A stretch of DNA of 64,000 nucleotides from Cryobacterium sp. MP_M3 (lineage in GTDB: Bacteria; Actinomycetota; Actinomycetes; Actinomycetales; Microbacteriaceae), in contig NZ_JADOVI010000007.1 in the NCBI RefSeq assembly GCF_015752155.1, positions 1 to 64,000 on the forward strand, written 5' to 3'. Of this stretch, positions 9,127 through 18,900 are shown one piece after another. A model generated the notes under the pieces. It did not search any database, was not told the origin of the DNA, and worked only from the letters and a program-made list of their open reading frames with translations. A program made the translations under genes and the position numbers. Numbering within the stretch: position 1 is the first letter of the stretch; each line of letters opens with the position of its first letter.

Positions 9127-9764
9127 CGGGTCGTTCCGTTCTCGCTCGGCACGAGCATCGTGGCCAGCACCCGGGCGAAACCGCCGTCGGGGGCGATCCC
9201 CGCGACGGTGTGCGCGTCGTCGATCGTGTCCACATCGGTGAGGGTGGGGAGGAAAGCCACGCGCAGTCCGGCCCCGCGCAGCCGCTCGAGCTGGCGGGCG
9301 CCGGTGTCGCCCTGCGACATCGGGATGCCGCGAATGAGATCCCCCTGCGGATCGGCGAGCGCGAGCGCCCAGAATCCACCGTCGTCGGCGAAGCCGAACC
9401 AGGCGTCCACGTCGTCGGTCCAGTCGGTGAAGACCGGTTCGAGCAGGGCGGAGGTGACCTGAGGCGTGTCCATCCCGATCAGGACGGTCTGTTCGTCGCA
9501 GTGGTCGAAGATCGCGGCGAGGCGTTCGTCGAGGCCCCCCGCGACCTGGGGAAGGATCTCGAATCCCGCCGCCGCACCGGGCGGCACGATGCCGTCGAAG
9601 GCCAGGATGCGGCGGGTGGCCGGCAGGCTCGACACGGCCCGCAGGGTGTCGTCCAGGCTCGCGGCGGCGAGCTCGGCCGCCTGGGTGAGGCTGAGCGGCG
9701 GGTGCAGGCGGGTCTTGACCTTGCCGGGCAGGCATTCCTTGGCGATGACCACCAGGATCGTCAT
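9123..9764 (-). CDS. DUF2064 (CofC-like) nucleotidyl/glycosyl transferase
   Basis: A 213-residue protein of the DUF2064 family, which has a GT-A/nucleotidyltransferase fold. Visible motifs are the N-terminal VIAKECLPGKVKTRL, IGMDTPQVT in the middle and FADDGGFWALAL. The family (TIGR04282, from memory) often accompanies a GT2 partner of the TIGR04283 type in arsenosugar-like or other uncharacterised clusters, and such a GT2 gene lies immediately upstream with a 4-bp overlap. The reaction is not established; nucleotidyl or glycosyl transfer to a sugar phosphate is the likely chemistry. Confidence 0.85.
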   Translation of the reverse strand: MTILVVIAKECLPGKVKTRLHPPLSLTQAAELAAASLDDTLRAVSSLPATRRILAFDGIVPPGAAAGFEILPQVAGGLDERLAAIFDHCDEQTVLIGMDTPQVTSALLEPVFTDWTDDVDAWFGFADDGGFWALALADPQGDLIRGIPMSQGDTGARQLERLRGAGLRVAFLPTLTDVDTIDDAHTVAGIAPDGGFARVLATMLVPSENGTTR

Positions 9765-10429
9765 CGGCGGGTCTCCCGGAGGAGGGCGGACATGTCCGCG
9801 ATCGCCGTGAGGGTTCCGCGCACCGTTCCGGTGACCTTGCTGCGGCCGACCCGCGGTGAGTAGGTGGTGTCCACCTCGCGGATGCGCCAGCCGGCAGCCG
9901 CGGCACGGAGGAACATCTCCAGGGGGTAGCCGCTGCGGCGGTCCCGGAGGTCGAGGGCGAGCAGGTCTTCGCGGCGCGCGGCGCGCATGGGGCCGAGATC
10001 ATGGATGTTCACACCGGTTATTCGGCGCAGTCGCCAGGACAGACTGGTATTGGCGATCCGGCTGTGCCACGGCCAGGCTTTCGGTGTGCTCGCCCGGCGG
10101 CGGCCGAGCACCAGATCGGCCTCCCCCGCGCGCACCGGGTCGACGACCAGACGGAGTTCCCGGGGGTCCATCGACGCGTCGGCATCGCAGAAGGCGACGA
10201 TCGGCGCGGTCGCCGCCAGCAGGCCGGCATGGGCCGCGGCACCGAAGCCTCGACGCTCCTCGTGCACCACCAGTGCTCCGGCCGCGGCCGCGATCGCTGC
10301 CGAACCGTCGGTGGAGCCGTTGTCGACCACGATGGCGCGGTAGCCCTCGGGCAGCCGGGACAGCACCCAGGGCAGGGCGCCCGCTTCGTTCAGGCACGGC
10401 AGCACGAGGTCCACCTGGATCAGAGTCAT
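9761..10429 (-). CDS. GT2 glycosyltransferase, dolichol-phosphate-sugar-synthase-like
   Basis: A 222-residue GT-A glycosyltransferase without membrane helices. It begins with the nucleotide-binding strand LVLPCLNEAGAL, then VVDNGSTDGS, and carries the metal-binding DADASMD. NIHDLGPMRAARR and the GTVRG segment are typical of DPM-like enzymes. It is the first gene of the trio with DUF2064 and the methyltransferase. It is divergent from the response regulator across 121 bp that should hold both promoters. The acceptor is unknown. Confidence 0.87.
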   Translation of the reverse strand: MTLIQVDLVLPCLNEAGALPWVLSRLPEGYRAIVVDNGSTDGSAAIAAAAGALVVHEERRGFGAAAHAGLLAATAPIVAFCDADASMDPRELRLVVDPVRAGEADLVLGRRRASTPKAWPWHSRIANTSLSWRLRRITGVNIHDLGPMRAARREDLLALDLRDRRSGYPLEMFLRAAAAGWRIREVDTTYSPRVGRSKVTGTVRGTLTAIADMSALLRETRR

Positions 10430-10538
10430 GATTCGACACTATGGCGGCGGAACGGCCGAAACGGCTCGAGAAGATTACAGCCTGAGGAACGATCGTGCGG
10501 GGCCCGTCAGCGGGCCAGGGGGCGGAGCAGCACGGCTC

Positions 10539-10544
10539 TATCCT
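10539..10544 (+). promoter_or_regulatory. -10 box for the two-component operon
   Basis: TATCCT ends 6 nt before the GTG at 10551. No Shine-Dalgarno is visible, so the response-regulator mRNA is probably leaderless. This spacing is the main reason for choosing the GTG start. Confidence 0.45.
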
Positions 10545-10550
10545 GAGTTT

Positions 10551-11294
10551 GTGACTTCTTCAGGTGTGCTCCAGGACCGGCGCGTCCTCATCATCGACGA
10601 CGACCCGACGGTCTCCGAGATCGTCAGCCGTTACCTGCGCGCCGCCGGATTCATCGTGGACGAGGCACCGGACGGACCCGACGGGCTCCGCAAGGCCGAG
10701 GAACTCCGCCCCGACCTGGTCGTGCTCGACCGGATGCTGCCGCTACTGGACGGCATCGAGGTGTGCCGGCGGATCCGGGCCAACTGGTCGATCCCGGTGA
10801 TCATGCTCACCGCGCTCAACCAGGAAGAGGACCGGATCGACGGCCTGGAGGCGGGCGCCGATGACTATCTGTCCAAGCCGTTCTCGCCGCGCGAGCTGGT
10901 GCTCCGCGTGCAGTCGGTGCTGCGCCGCAGCGTCGCCGGGTTCGTCCCGGAGGGGCTGGTCAGCACCGGTGATTTCACCTTGGACTCGTCCGCCCACGAA
11001 GTGCGACTGAACGGCGTGCCCCTGGTGCTCACCGCCCGCGAGTTCGACCTGCTCGCCTACCTCATCGGGCGGCCGCACAAGGTGCTGAGCCGGGAGGACC
11101 TGCTGCGTTCGGTCTGGGGCTGGGAGTTCGGAGACCTGTCCACGGTCACCGTGCACGTGCGCCGGCTGCGGGAGAAGATCGAGGCCGACTCGGCGCATCC
11201 GCGGCTGTTGAACACGGTCTGGGGGGTCGGCTACCGGTTCGACCCGGTGCCTCTCGGCCGCCCGGACGCGGCACCCGAGGAACGGAGAGACTGA
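10551..11294 (+). CDS. OmpR-family response regulator
   Basis: A 247-residue two-component response regulator. The receiver domain shows the acidic pocket DDD at 16-18, phospho-acceptor D60 (VVLDRMLP) and the conserved lysine in SKPFSPREL. The C-terminal winged helix carries LTAREFDLLAYLI, VWGWEFG and TVTVHVRRLREKIE, the OmpR/PhoB signature. The frame is open upstream to an ATG at 10428, but the GTG at 10551 sits just before the domain and behind a -10 box. Its stop overlaps the kinase start (TGATG). It lies between the two halves of the suspected sugar-metabolite cluster and may control it. Confidence 0.93.
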   Translation: MTSSGVLQDRRVLIIDDDPTVSEIVSRYLRAAGFIVDEAPDGPDGLRKAEELRPDLVVLDRMLPLLDGIEVCRRIRANWSIPVIMLTALNQEEDRIDGLEAGADDYLSKPFSPRELVLRVQSVLRRSVAGFVPEGLVSTGDFTLDSSAHEVRLNGVPLVLTAREFDLLAYLIGRPHKVLSREDLLRSVWGWEFGDLSTVTVHVRRLREKIEADSAHPRLLNTVWGVGYRFDPVPLGRPDAAPEERRD

Positions 11295-12442
11295 TGACCC
11301 TGGACGTCCTGGCCACCGTGGCCCTGTTCGCGCTCGGCAGCGCGGTCGTCGTCGGCGCGCTGGGCCTGCTGGCCCTGCGGATGCTCTCCCGCGCCTCCCT
11401 CGTGCTGCAGTTGATGGTCGTCGCCCTCGCCGCGGTTGTCTCCGTGGTCGGCGGGATGGCCGCGGTCGCCTCGCAGATGTACGTCTCCAGCCACGACCTC
11501 ACGGTCTTCTACTGGGTTGCCGGGGTGGCCGGCCTGGTGTCGCTCTTCATGTCCGCGGTGCTCGGCCGCAGCCTGGTGCGGGAGGGCCGCGAACTGCGTT
11601 CGGCCGCGGCGAGCCTCGGCCGCGGCGAACGGGTCGTCGCGGCGGAGCGGCACAGCAACACCGAGTTCGCGGCGCTGGCCGGAGAACTGGCGGCGACGGG
11701 CGAGCGGCTGGCCGAGTCCCGGGCCAGGGAGAACCGGGTGGAGGAATCCCGCCGGGAACTGATCGCCTGGATCTCGCACGACCTGCGCACACCGCTGGCG
11801 GGCATCCGGGCGATGGCCGAGGCCCTCGAGGACGGCATGGCGGAGGACCCCGACCGGTACTACGCGCAGATGCGCGGCCAGGTCGACCGGCTCTCCGGGA
11901 TGGTCGACGACCTGTTCGAACTGTCGCGGATCCACTCCGGCACACTGCGCCTGGCCGTGGAACCGGTCTCCCTCTACGACCTGATCAGTGACACCGTCGC
12001 CGGGTTCTGGCCGGTCGCCCGGGCGAAGTCCCTCGACCTCCGGTTCGAAGGCGAAACCGGTCTGACCATCCTCGCCGACCCGCGCGAGCTGTCGCGGGTG
12101 GTCGGGAACCTGGTCATGAACGCGATCCAGCAGTCCCCGGCCGGCCTGGCGATCGTGGTGTCCGTCACCGAGAACGACGACGGACGCGCCGTGATCTCGG
12201 TGCAGGACTCCGCCGGCGGCATCCCGGAACAGGACCTCGGCCGGGTCTTCGAGGCCGGCTGGCGCGCGAGCGAACCGCGCACCCCGGCTTCGGAGCCGAC
12301 CCGGTCAGGCGGGGCCGGACTCGGGCTGGCGATCGTGCAGGGCATCGTGCGGGCCCATCGCGGCGAGGTCGTGGTGCGGAACGTGCCGGGCGGCTGCCGC
12401 TTCGACGTGCTGCTGCCCCGGCATCCGGTCGCGGCAGGCTGA
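11294..12442 (+). CDS. Sensor histidine kinase
   Basis: A 382-residue kinase. Three hydrophobic segments occupy about residues 1-95 with only short loops, so there is little extracellular sensing domain and the signal may be membrane-borne. A HAMP-like linker precedes the H-box WISHDLRTPLAG with H162 as phospho-acceptor. The ATPase part shows the N-box NLVMNAIQQS, the G1 box VQDSAGGIPEQ and the G2 box GGAGLGLAIV. It is translationally coupled to the response regulator by a one-base TGATG overlap. A short hairpin follows before the convergent epimerase gene. Confidence 0.93.
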   Translation: MTLDVLATVALFALGSAVVVGALGLLALRMLSRASLVLQLMVVALAAVVSVVGGMAAVASQMYVSSHDLTVFYWVAGVAGLVSLFMSAVLGRSLVREGRELRSAAASLGRGERVVAAERHSNTEFAALAGELAATGERLAESRARENRVEESRRELIAWISHDLRTPLAGIRAMAEALEDGMAEDPDRYYAQMRGQVDRLSGMVDDLFELSRIHSGTLRLAVEPVSLYDLISDTVAGFWPVARAKSLDLRFEGETGLTILADPRELSRVVGNLVMNAIQQSPAGLAIVVSVTENDDGRAVISVQDSAGGIPEQDLGRVFEAGWRASEPRTPASEPTRSGGAGLGLAIVQGIVRAHRGEVVVRNVPGGCRFDVLLPRHPVAAG

Positions 12443-12443
12443 C

Positions 12444-12459
12444 CGGCCCGGATGGGCCG
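12444..12459. terminator. Short hairpin between convergent genes
   Basis: CGGCCC and GGGCCG pair around the loop GGAT in the 24-bp gap between the kinase and epimerase stop codons. It lacks a T-run, so terminator function is probable rather than certain. Confidence 0.45.
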
Positions 12460-12466
12460 TTGCGCC

Positions 12467-13534
12467 TCAGCGCCGCACGGCGGCCCGCAACGGGGCGGTG
12501 GCGAATTCGGCGACGCCGCGCTCGAAAGTCACCGTCGGGGCCCAGCCGAGTTCGGTGCGGATGCGTTCGGATGAGGCGGTGATGTGCCGCACGTCCCCGA
12601 GCCGGAATTCCCCGGTGATCACCGGGTCAGGCCCGCCGGAGGCGCGGCTGAGCGCCTCGGCCATGTCACCGATGGTGTGCACAGTGCCGCTGCCGACGTT
12701 GAAGGCACGGAAGGTGGATGCCGCGCTGTCGGCGGTCCAGTCGAGGGCGGCGAGGTTGGCCGAGGCGATGTCGGCGACGTGCACGAAGTCGCGGCGCTGT
12801 GCGCCGTCCTCGAAGACGCGGGGTGCCTCCCCGCGCTCGAGGGCCGAGCGGAACAGCGAGGCGACGCCGGCGTAGGGCGTGTTCTGCGGCATCCCGGGGC
12901 CGTACACGTTGTGGTATCTCAGGGCGGCGACCCGGCCGCCGGTCGCGCGCGCCCAGGCGGAGGCCAGGTATTCCTGGGCGAGCTTGGTGGCGGCGTAGAC
13001 GTTGCGGGGGTCGAGCGGGTCCTCTTCGGTGGTGAGTGCGGGTTGGAGCCGTTCGCCCGTCACCTCGTCGACCGGGTCGTAGACGCCGGCCGTCAGGTCG
13101 GCGCCCCGGCGCGGCCCCGGCCGAGCGGGGCCCCGGGAACCGCGGAAGCTGCCCTCGCCGTATACGACCATCGACGAGGCCAGCACCAGCCGGTCGATTC
13201 CGGCGGCCGTCATCGCAGCCAGGAGCACGGCCGTGCCCACCTCGTTGCTCCTGACATAGTCCGGGGCGTCGAAGAAGTCCACGCCGAGCCCGACCTTCGC
13301 GGCCTGGTGGCAGACGAGGTCGACCTCCCGCAGCGCGACGGCGACGACGCCGGGATCAGTCACATCGCCGACGATGACATCGACCCGCGGGTCGACGACG
13401 GGCAGCGCCCCATGCACGTCGCTGCGGAGGGAGTCGAGCACGCGCACGCGCCACCCTCGCTCGAGTGCGGCCGAGACGATGGCGCCACCGATGAAGCCGG
13501 CACCCCCGGTGACGAGCAGGCGCGGGGCGTTCAC
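12467..13534 (-). CDS. NAD-dependent sugar epimerase/dehydratase (SDR)
   Basis: A 355-residue extended short-chain dehydrogenase. It begins LLVTGGAGFIGG (Rossmann GxxGxxG); the catalytic residues are the serine in LASSMVVYGEG and the YxxxK in VYAATK. A longer-than-usual Gly/Arg/Pro-rich insert follows the VYGEG strand. The likely substrate is a nucleotide sugar. The GTG start overlaps the upstream phosphorylase stop (GTGA), so the two genes are translationally coupled. It is convergent with the two-component system. Substrate and reaction type (epimerase, dehydratase or reductase) cannot be told from sequence. Confidence 0.85.
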   Translation of the reverse strand: MNAPRLLVTGGAGFIGGAIVSAALERGWRVRVLDSLRSDVHGALPVVDPRVDVIVGDVTDPGVVAVALREVDLVCHQAAKVGLGVDFFDAPDYVRSNEVGTAVLLAAMTAAGIDRLVLASSMVVYGEGSFRGSRGPARPGPRRGADLTAGVYDPVDEVTGERLQPALTTEEDPLDPRNVYAATKLAQEYLASAWARATGGRVAALRYHNVYGPGMPQNTPYAGVASLFRSALERGEAPRVFEDGAQRRDFVHVADIASANLAALDWTADSAASTFRAFNVGSGTVHTIGDMAEALSRASGGPDPVITGEFRLGDVRHITASSERIRTELGWAPTVTFERGVAEFATAPLRAAVRR

Positions 13535-14463
13535 AGCGGAAGCCCGGTGCCCGGGGCCACGGGCCGGGCCAGCACCGCGACGACCTGCCCGGGGTCGATC
13601 AGCTGACGGGGCGCGAAGTCGCCGGGGACGGAGCGCAGGATCGCGTCGATGGCGGCGAGGATGCGCGGCTGGGCCTCGGCGAGCCGGGCGAAGACGAGCG
13701 TGGCGGAGACGGCATCCGCGTCGGTCTCCTCCCACGGCGACAGCCCGGCGTCCGCGTCTGTCACGAACGACAGGTTGACCGTTCCGATGTTCAGCTCGGA
13801 GGCGAGCACCACCTCGGGGTACTGGGTCATGTTGACGATGTGCGCCCCCGCGGCCCGGAACCAGAGCGACTCCGCCCGGGTGGAGAACCGCGGCCCCTGG
13901 ATCACGACGACGGTGCCGGAGGGCGCGAAGTCCTCGTCGAGGCCGGTGAGGGCGGCGACGGCGGTGCGGCGCAGGATCGGGTCGAACGGGTCGGCCGCGG
14001 CGAGGTGCGCGACGCTCCCCCGGTCGAAGAAGGTGTCGGCGCGGCCGGACGTGCGGTCGATGAACTGGTCGGTCACGACGAGGAGGCCCGGCGGGTACTC
14101 GGGGCTGACACCGCCGACGGCCGAGGACGAGATGATGGCGGTGACGCCGAGTGAGGCGAGGGCCCAGATGTTGGCCCGGTAGTTGATCAGGTGCGGGGCC
14201 TCGGAGTGCCCGCCGCCGTGCCGGGGCAGGAACGCGACCCGTCGGCCGGCGCGCTCACCGATGGTGATCGGAGCCGACGGACGGCCGTACGGCGTGTCGA
14301 CCTCGACCGAGATGGACGTTGCGTCGTCGAACAGTCGGTAGAGGCCGGAGCCCCCGATCACGGCGAGGGCGACCGGCTCGATCGAAGGTCGGGGCGGGGA
14401 GTCGGTGCTGGTCACTGCGGGCTCCAGAGGTTCAAGGGACACGTCAGACCAGTCTGCCAGCAA
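13531..14463 (-). CDS. MTA phosphorylase / purine nucleoside phosphorylase family
   Basis: A 310-residue member of the MTAP/PNP family, which cleaves 5'-methylthioadenosine or a purine nucleoside with phosphate. Signatures are VIGGSGLY, the phosphate-binding PRHGGGHSEAPH, and the substrate pocket VIQGPRFSTRAES followed by NMTQYPEVVLASELNI. NMTQ...PE is typical of MTA-type enzymes. It is the first gene of a coupled pair with the sugar epimerase. A GTG at 14413-14415 (residue 17) is an alternative start. Products would be adenine and a 5-modified ribose-1-phosphate. A CAGAC-CA-GTCTG palindrome overlaps the start region (14445-14456). Confidence 0.88.
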   Translation of the reverse strand: MLADWSDVSLEPLEPAVTSTDSPPRPSIEPVALAVIGGSGLYRLFDDATSISVEVDTPYGRPSAPITIGERAGRRVAFLPRHGGGHSEAPHLINYRANIWALASLGVTAIISSSAVGGVSPEYPPGLLVVTDQFIDRTSGRADTFFDRGSVAHLAAADPFDPILRRTAVAALTGLDEDFAPSGTVVVIQGPRFSTRAESLWFRAAGAHIVNMTQYPEVVLASELNIGTVNLSFVTDADAGLSPWEETDADAVSATLVFARLAEAQPRILAAIDAILRSVPGDFAPRQLIDPGQVVAVLARPVAPGTGLPL

Positions 14464-14478
14464 CGGCGGCGGGCGCGA

Positions 14479-15939
14479 TCAGTGGGGGTAGACCTGGATC
14501 GGCGCGGCCAGCGGCCCGGCCTGGCCGAGCGTGAAGGATGACACCAGCCCGGCACCGGAATAGCCGACCGAGGCGACGGTCGTTCGGCCCCCGGATACGA
14601 GATACCGGGCGGATGCCGTCAGCGGCAGCGTCCCTGACTCACCGGCCGGCACGGTCACCGTGACCGGCTGGCCCGTCTCGGGGGTCGCGGTGTAGGTGGC
14701 GTCCTTGTCGGAGGTGTTCACGAGGTGGAGCGCCGGGCCGGGTCCGGGGGCGACGGCGACGAGGAAGTCGTCGTCGAGCGTTCCCGATGCCTCGAACCAG
14801 GCGAAGTCCTTGCCGGCGGTTCCTACCGAGGCAGTCCGTGCCGCGGCCACGATGGGCTGGTCCGACTGGAGGGCGAGCGAGTAGGCGCCTGGTGCGAGTC
14901 CGGCCAACGGCAGGTCGGTGGCGATTCCGGGCTGGATTTCCACCTGCACCGAGGAACCGGCAGGCTGGCCGGCCTCGCTGGTGACGCCGACCTGCACGGT
15001 GGCGGCGGTGTCGCCGGGGACGAGGATCCGAACCGACGGGACATCGTCGGCGATCCCCGTGCTGTCCGTCGCGGCAGAGGCCGCCTCGCTCGAGACGAGC
15101 ACGCCGGCAATGGTCTGGGTGGGCGAGGCGGAGGCGGCCGGCCCGACGATGTCGACCCCGCCGGGCTCGATGCCCCGGACGAGGCTCTGCTGAAGGGACG
15201 CGGCGACCTGGCCGCCGTGGGAGGCGACGTGAACGACCGGGGAACGGAGGTTGGGGGCCAGGCCGGCGAGGGACACGATCCGCTGGGAGCCGGGCTGGAC
15301 CAGGATCCCGGTCGACCCGGGCGCGTTGACCTGGCCGGCCTCACCGTAGACCGTCAGATCGACGGTCGCGACGACCGTGCTGGGGTTGCTGAGCAGCACA
15401 AGGCTGGTCCGGCCCACATCGGTGGAGCCTCCGACGAGCCACGCGTCGCTGACTGCCTCGGCGCAGGCAGCGACGGCGAGGCCGGCGAGCGACTCGGCCG
15501 CGGCGGTCTGGGATTGGCTGGCGGCGACGAGCGGGGCGGTGGTGGCACCGTCCTGAACGGGTACCCGGAGCAGGCGCGGTGCACCGTCGACGTCGCTCTT
15601 CGCGTTGTCGGGCGCGGAAAGTTCCGTGGACGATGGACGGATCCAGTCTGACCCGGCCGAGGTCGCGAGCGCGCCGAAGGCGGCATCCGCCGGGCCGACG
15701 GAGGTGGCCGCCTGGGCCTGGCTCGAATCCTCGGCCAGGGTCAGGAGCGGCCCGGGGCACACCCGCTGCTGCTCGGTGGGCACGGGAGAGACCCGCACCG
15801 ATGCCGGCGCCTTCTCAAGCGTCGGCCAGGGCACGACCGCGGCGGCGCCGACGACGAGGACGGCGACAGTGAGCCCCACTGCGCCGGCGAGGGCCCGGGC
15901 CCCGAAGAGGGCGATTCCACGTCTACTTGGCATCGTCAT
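14479..15939 (-). CDS. DUF5719 family secreted/membrane-anchored protein
   Basis: A 486-residue protein with a basic N-terminus and one hydrophobic segment (about residues 14-36) acting as a signal anchor. The rest is an Ala/Gly/Ser/Val-rich, beta-repeat-like extracytoplasmic region with motifs such as LLSNPSTVVATVDLTVYG and LVPGDTAATVQVGV. It fits DUF5719, which in Actinobacteria sits directly after the large GT2 membrane protein, as here. The ATG at 15937-15939 lies 17 bp inside the end of the upstream glycosyltransferase gene, implying coupled translation. The function is unknown; a cell-envelope glycan role is inferred from context. Confidence 0.8.
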   Translation of the reverse strand: MTMPSRRGIALFGARALAGAVGLTVAVLVVGAAAVVPWPTLEKAPASVRVSPVPTEQQRVCPGPLLTLAEDSSQAQAATSVGPADAAFGALATSAGSDWIRPSSTELSAPDNAKSDVDGAPRLLRVPVQDGATTAPLVAASQSQTAAAESLAGLAVAACAEAVSDAWLVGGSTDVGRTSLVLLSNPSTVVATVDLTVYGEAGQVNAPGSTGILVQPGSQRIVSLAGLAPNLRSPVVHVASHGGQVAASLQQSLVRGIEPGGVDIVGPAASASPTQTIAGVLVSSEAASAATDSTGIADDVPSVRILVPGDTAATVQVGVTSEAGQPAGSSVQVEIQPGIATDLPLAGLAPGAYSLALQSDQPIVAAARTASVGTAGKDFAWFEASGTLDDDFLVAVAPGPGPALHLVNTSDKDATYTATPETGQPVTVTVPAGESGTLPLTASARYLVSGGRTTVASVGYSGAGLVSSFTLGQAGPLAAPIQVYPH

Positions 15940-18900
15940 CCTCCTCCCGGGGGGTCGTCGGTTCGGCCGGGGCGTCGTCGGCGGTGCTGTCGTCTGCCGG
16001 GGCTCCGGCAGCGGGGGCTCCGGCATCGGATTCCGTTTCCGCCGCGTCGGCGGGATCGGGGCGGGAGTCCGGTGCGGGGTCCGGTCCGGCAGCCGGCTCG
16101 GCACCGGCAACCGTGGGCGTCTTCGCTTTCGCGGCCCGTTTCAGTTCCCGGGCGTCCGCCTTCTTCGTGCGCGCACCGGCCCTGGCGGTCTGCCGGATCG
16201 CGTCCCGGTTGGCCTGGCGCACGGCCTCGGGGCCCGCGCCGGTCGGAATCGAGAGCAGCACCGTCGCTCCGATGACGACGGCCGCGACCAGAGCGAAGAC
16301 GAGGCCGAGAAGGCCGCCGGCGTTGCGGGGGATCTCGCCGGCCGCACCGGACACGGCCGGGGCGTCATGCCGCCAGAGCCGCCCATAGGCGGTGTCGCCC
16401 ACCGGAACGAGCGCAGCGTCGCCGTCGAGCGCGGTCGTCGAGCGCCCGGCCGTCTCGAGCGCGGCGGAGCTGGCCGGGGCCGCGCTGCCCGGGCCGGTCG
16501 GTACGACCGCCGCCGGGCGCAGGAGCACGAAACGGATGCCGAAGTCGGCCAGTCCGCCCGCGGCGTCCAGCCCGCTGCGGGAGGCGAGGTTGCCGGCCAG
16601 GGTCGCCAGGTCCCGTTCGGAGGCGGAGATCGTTCTTGACGTGTTGCTCAGTGTCGACTGGTCGTTCAGGGTGGCGCCGTCACCGCGAACGATCGTGGCC
16701 AGGATGCCGCCGTCCGGCTGGGGCACGATCTGCAGGGTGCCGACCCGGGCATCCGTTCGGGCCTCGGCAGCGACGAAGGCCGGCTGGGTCCTGTCGGTGC
16801 CTTCCTGCACGACGCTGGTGCCGAGCGGCAGCGCCGCGATCAGGGGGGCCGCCACGATCACCAGGGCGATCACCGTGCTGACCGCCGGCGCGATGGAGAA
16901 CCGTCGCATGCTGCATAGCGCGAACACGACCGCGCCGACGAGACCGAGCCAGGCCAGGCTGAGCCCGGCTCCCGGCCAGACGTTCACCGACTGGGATCCG
17001 ACCGACGAGAGGAACAGGTGGGTGGAGGCGACGGCGGTGCCGAGACCGAGCAACACGGCCAGGAACGCCAAGCTGGCGCCCCTTGCACCGGGAAGGAACA
17101 GCGAAGCGGCCGCGAGCAGGGCGAGGGGGATGAGCAGCACCGGGACGAGGATGGACGCGTGGACGCCGGGCAGTCCGAGCATCTCGAGCAGGGGGGTCCA
17201 GCCGCCGAGCTCACCGGTCGGGAAGCCGAGCAGGAGCTGCCAGACGGAGACCGCGGCGCTCGGCACCGGCGCTCCGGGGTCGGCGACCAGTGCCAGCCAG
17301 TTTCCGCGCAGGCCCTGGTCCCAGATCAGGGGGGCGGCCAGGGCGAGCGCGGGCAGCGGGATGCCGAGGTAGCGCATGACCGCCCGGCCGCTGGCCAGGA
17401 TGGACACCAGCCAGGCCACGATGAGGGCGGGGGCCAGCGACGGCGCGCAGGCGACGATCGCGGCGAACAGCAGTGCGGCCGAGGCGGATGCGGACCAGGA
17501 ACGGGCGGCCGCGTAGCCGGCGAAGAACAGCCACGGGAGGAGCAGGTGCACGAGGATCGCGGCGGGGCGGCCAGCCGCGAGGGCGCTGAGGAACGTCGGG
17601 GCGAGGATCCACAGGGCGGCGGCGACGGCACGGATCGAGGCCCGATGCGAGAGGCGGCTTGCGGCGAGCCAGGCGCCGAGCGCCGCCACCGGAAGCGCGA
17701 GGAAGTACAACAAGACGAGGGCGAACGATGGCGACCAGAAGGTCAGCGAGCCGAGGATCGCCAGGACAGCCGCGAACGGGTCTGCCGCGCCGACGAAACC
17801 GAGGCCGATGTCCCGCCAGCCGTAGCCGACGGCGGCCCACAACTCGGCGGGAGTGCCCGATAACGGGAGCAGCCCACCGCCGGTGAGGGTTCGGGCCCCG
17901 AGCAGGGGCGCAAGGATGGCGACCCCGGCAACGGCCGCGGCAATGACCGTCCAGGCTCCGCCGCCGGCGAAGAACCGGATCTCGGGCCGGTCGCCCCTCG
18001 CCCCGGTGAGGCTGGCCTCGCGTTTGAGCGCGTGCCGGCGGCGCACCTCGGCCGAGGAGACTCTCAGGCTGGCGATCGAACCCCAGCCCAGTGTGCGGGT
18101 CGCGGCGAAACGGCGCCGCGCGGCGGAGACCCGGATCCCGCTGAAGGCCGCGGCGAACGCGGCCGAGAACTCGCCGAGGACAGCGCCTGGTTCCTTCTGC
18201 AGCAGCTGTCCCACGGACCGGAACAGCGCCAGGGGGACCAGGCCGAGCCAGTGCACCGGGATCATCCAGGCCGGGGAGTAGACCAGGCGGCGATGGAGCT
18301 GGGCGGCACGCACGGCGCGGACGCGCTTGCGGCGCGCCCGGCCCCGCGAGGACCCGCTGGGGCCGGCCACACCGTCGCCGGCGGACGCGATGCGTGCGGC
18401 GGCCACCACGGAGACACGGTACCCGGCCATCCGCACGCGCACGCAGAAGTCGAGGGAGTCATCCGCCGAGGGCAGTGCCGGGTCGAATCCGCCCAGGCGT
18501 TCCCAGACGGTGTGGCGCACGAGCATCCCGCCGGCGCTGACGGCGAGCACGTCGCTCATGCCGTCGTGCTGCCCCTGGTCCAGTTCGCTTTCGACGAGGG
18601 TCACGGTCGCCCCGCCGGGTGTCATCGACTGCCCGAACTCGTGGATGTAGTCGCGGGCGTGCCAGTCCATGACCTTGGGGCCGGCCACGGCCACCGAGGG
18701 GGCGATCTCGAGCTCACCGAGCATTGCGGCGAGGGCGCCGGGCTCGGGGGCGCTGTCCTGCGCCAGGAGCCAGAGCATCTCGCCATCGGATTCGGGAGGC
18801 GCTGTCACGCGCACGGCGGCGGCGATGGCCTCCCCGAAGGTGAGGTCGGAGTCGGCGGAGATGAAATGAGTCGGGCCGTAGGAGGCCAGCAGCGCGGCGG

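Noticed and set aside
9761..10429. Arsenosugar biosynthesis as a firm assignment for the DUF2064/GT2 cluster
   Set aside because: No ArsM- or ArsS-like gene is visible; the link is only through family associations recalled from memory, so it stays a hypothesis.
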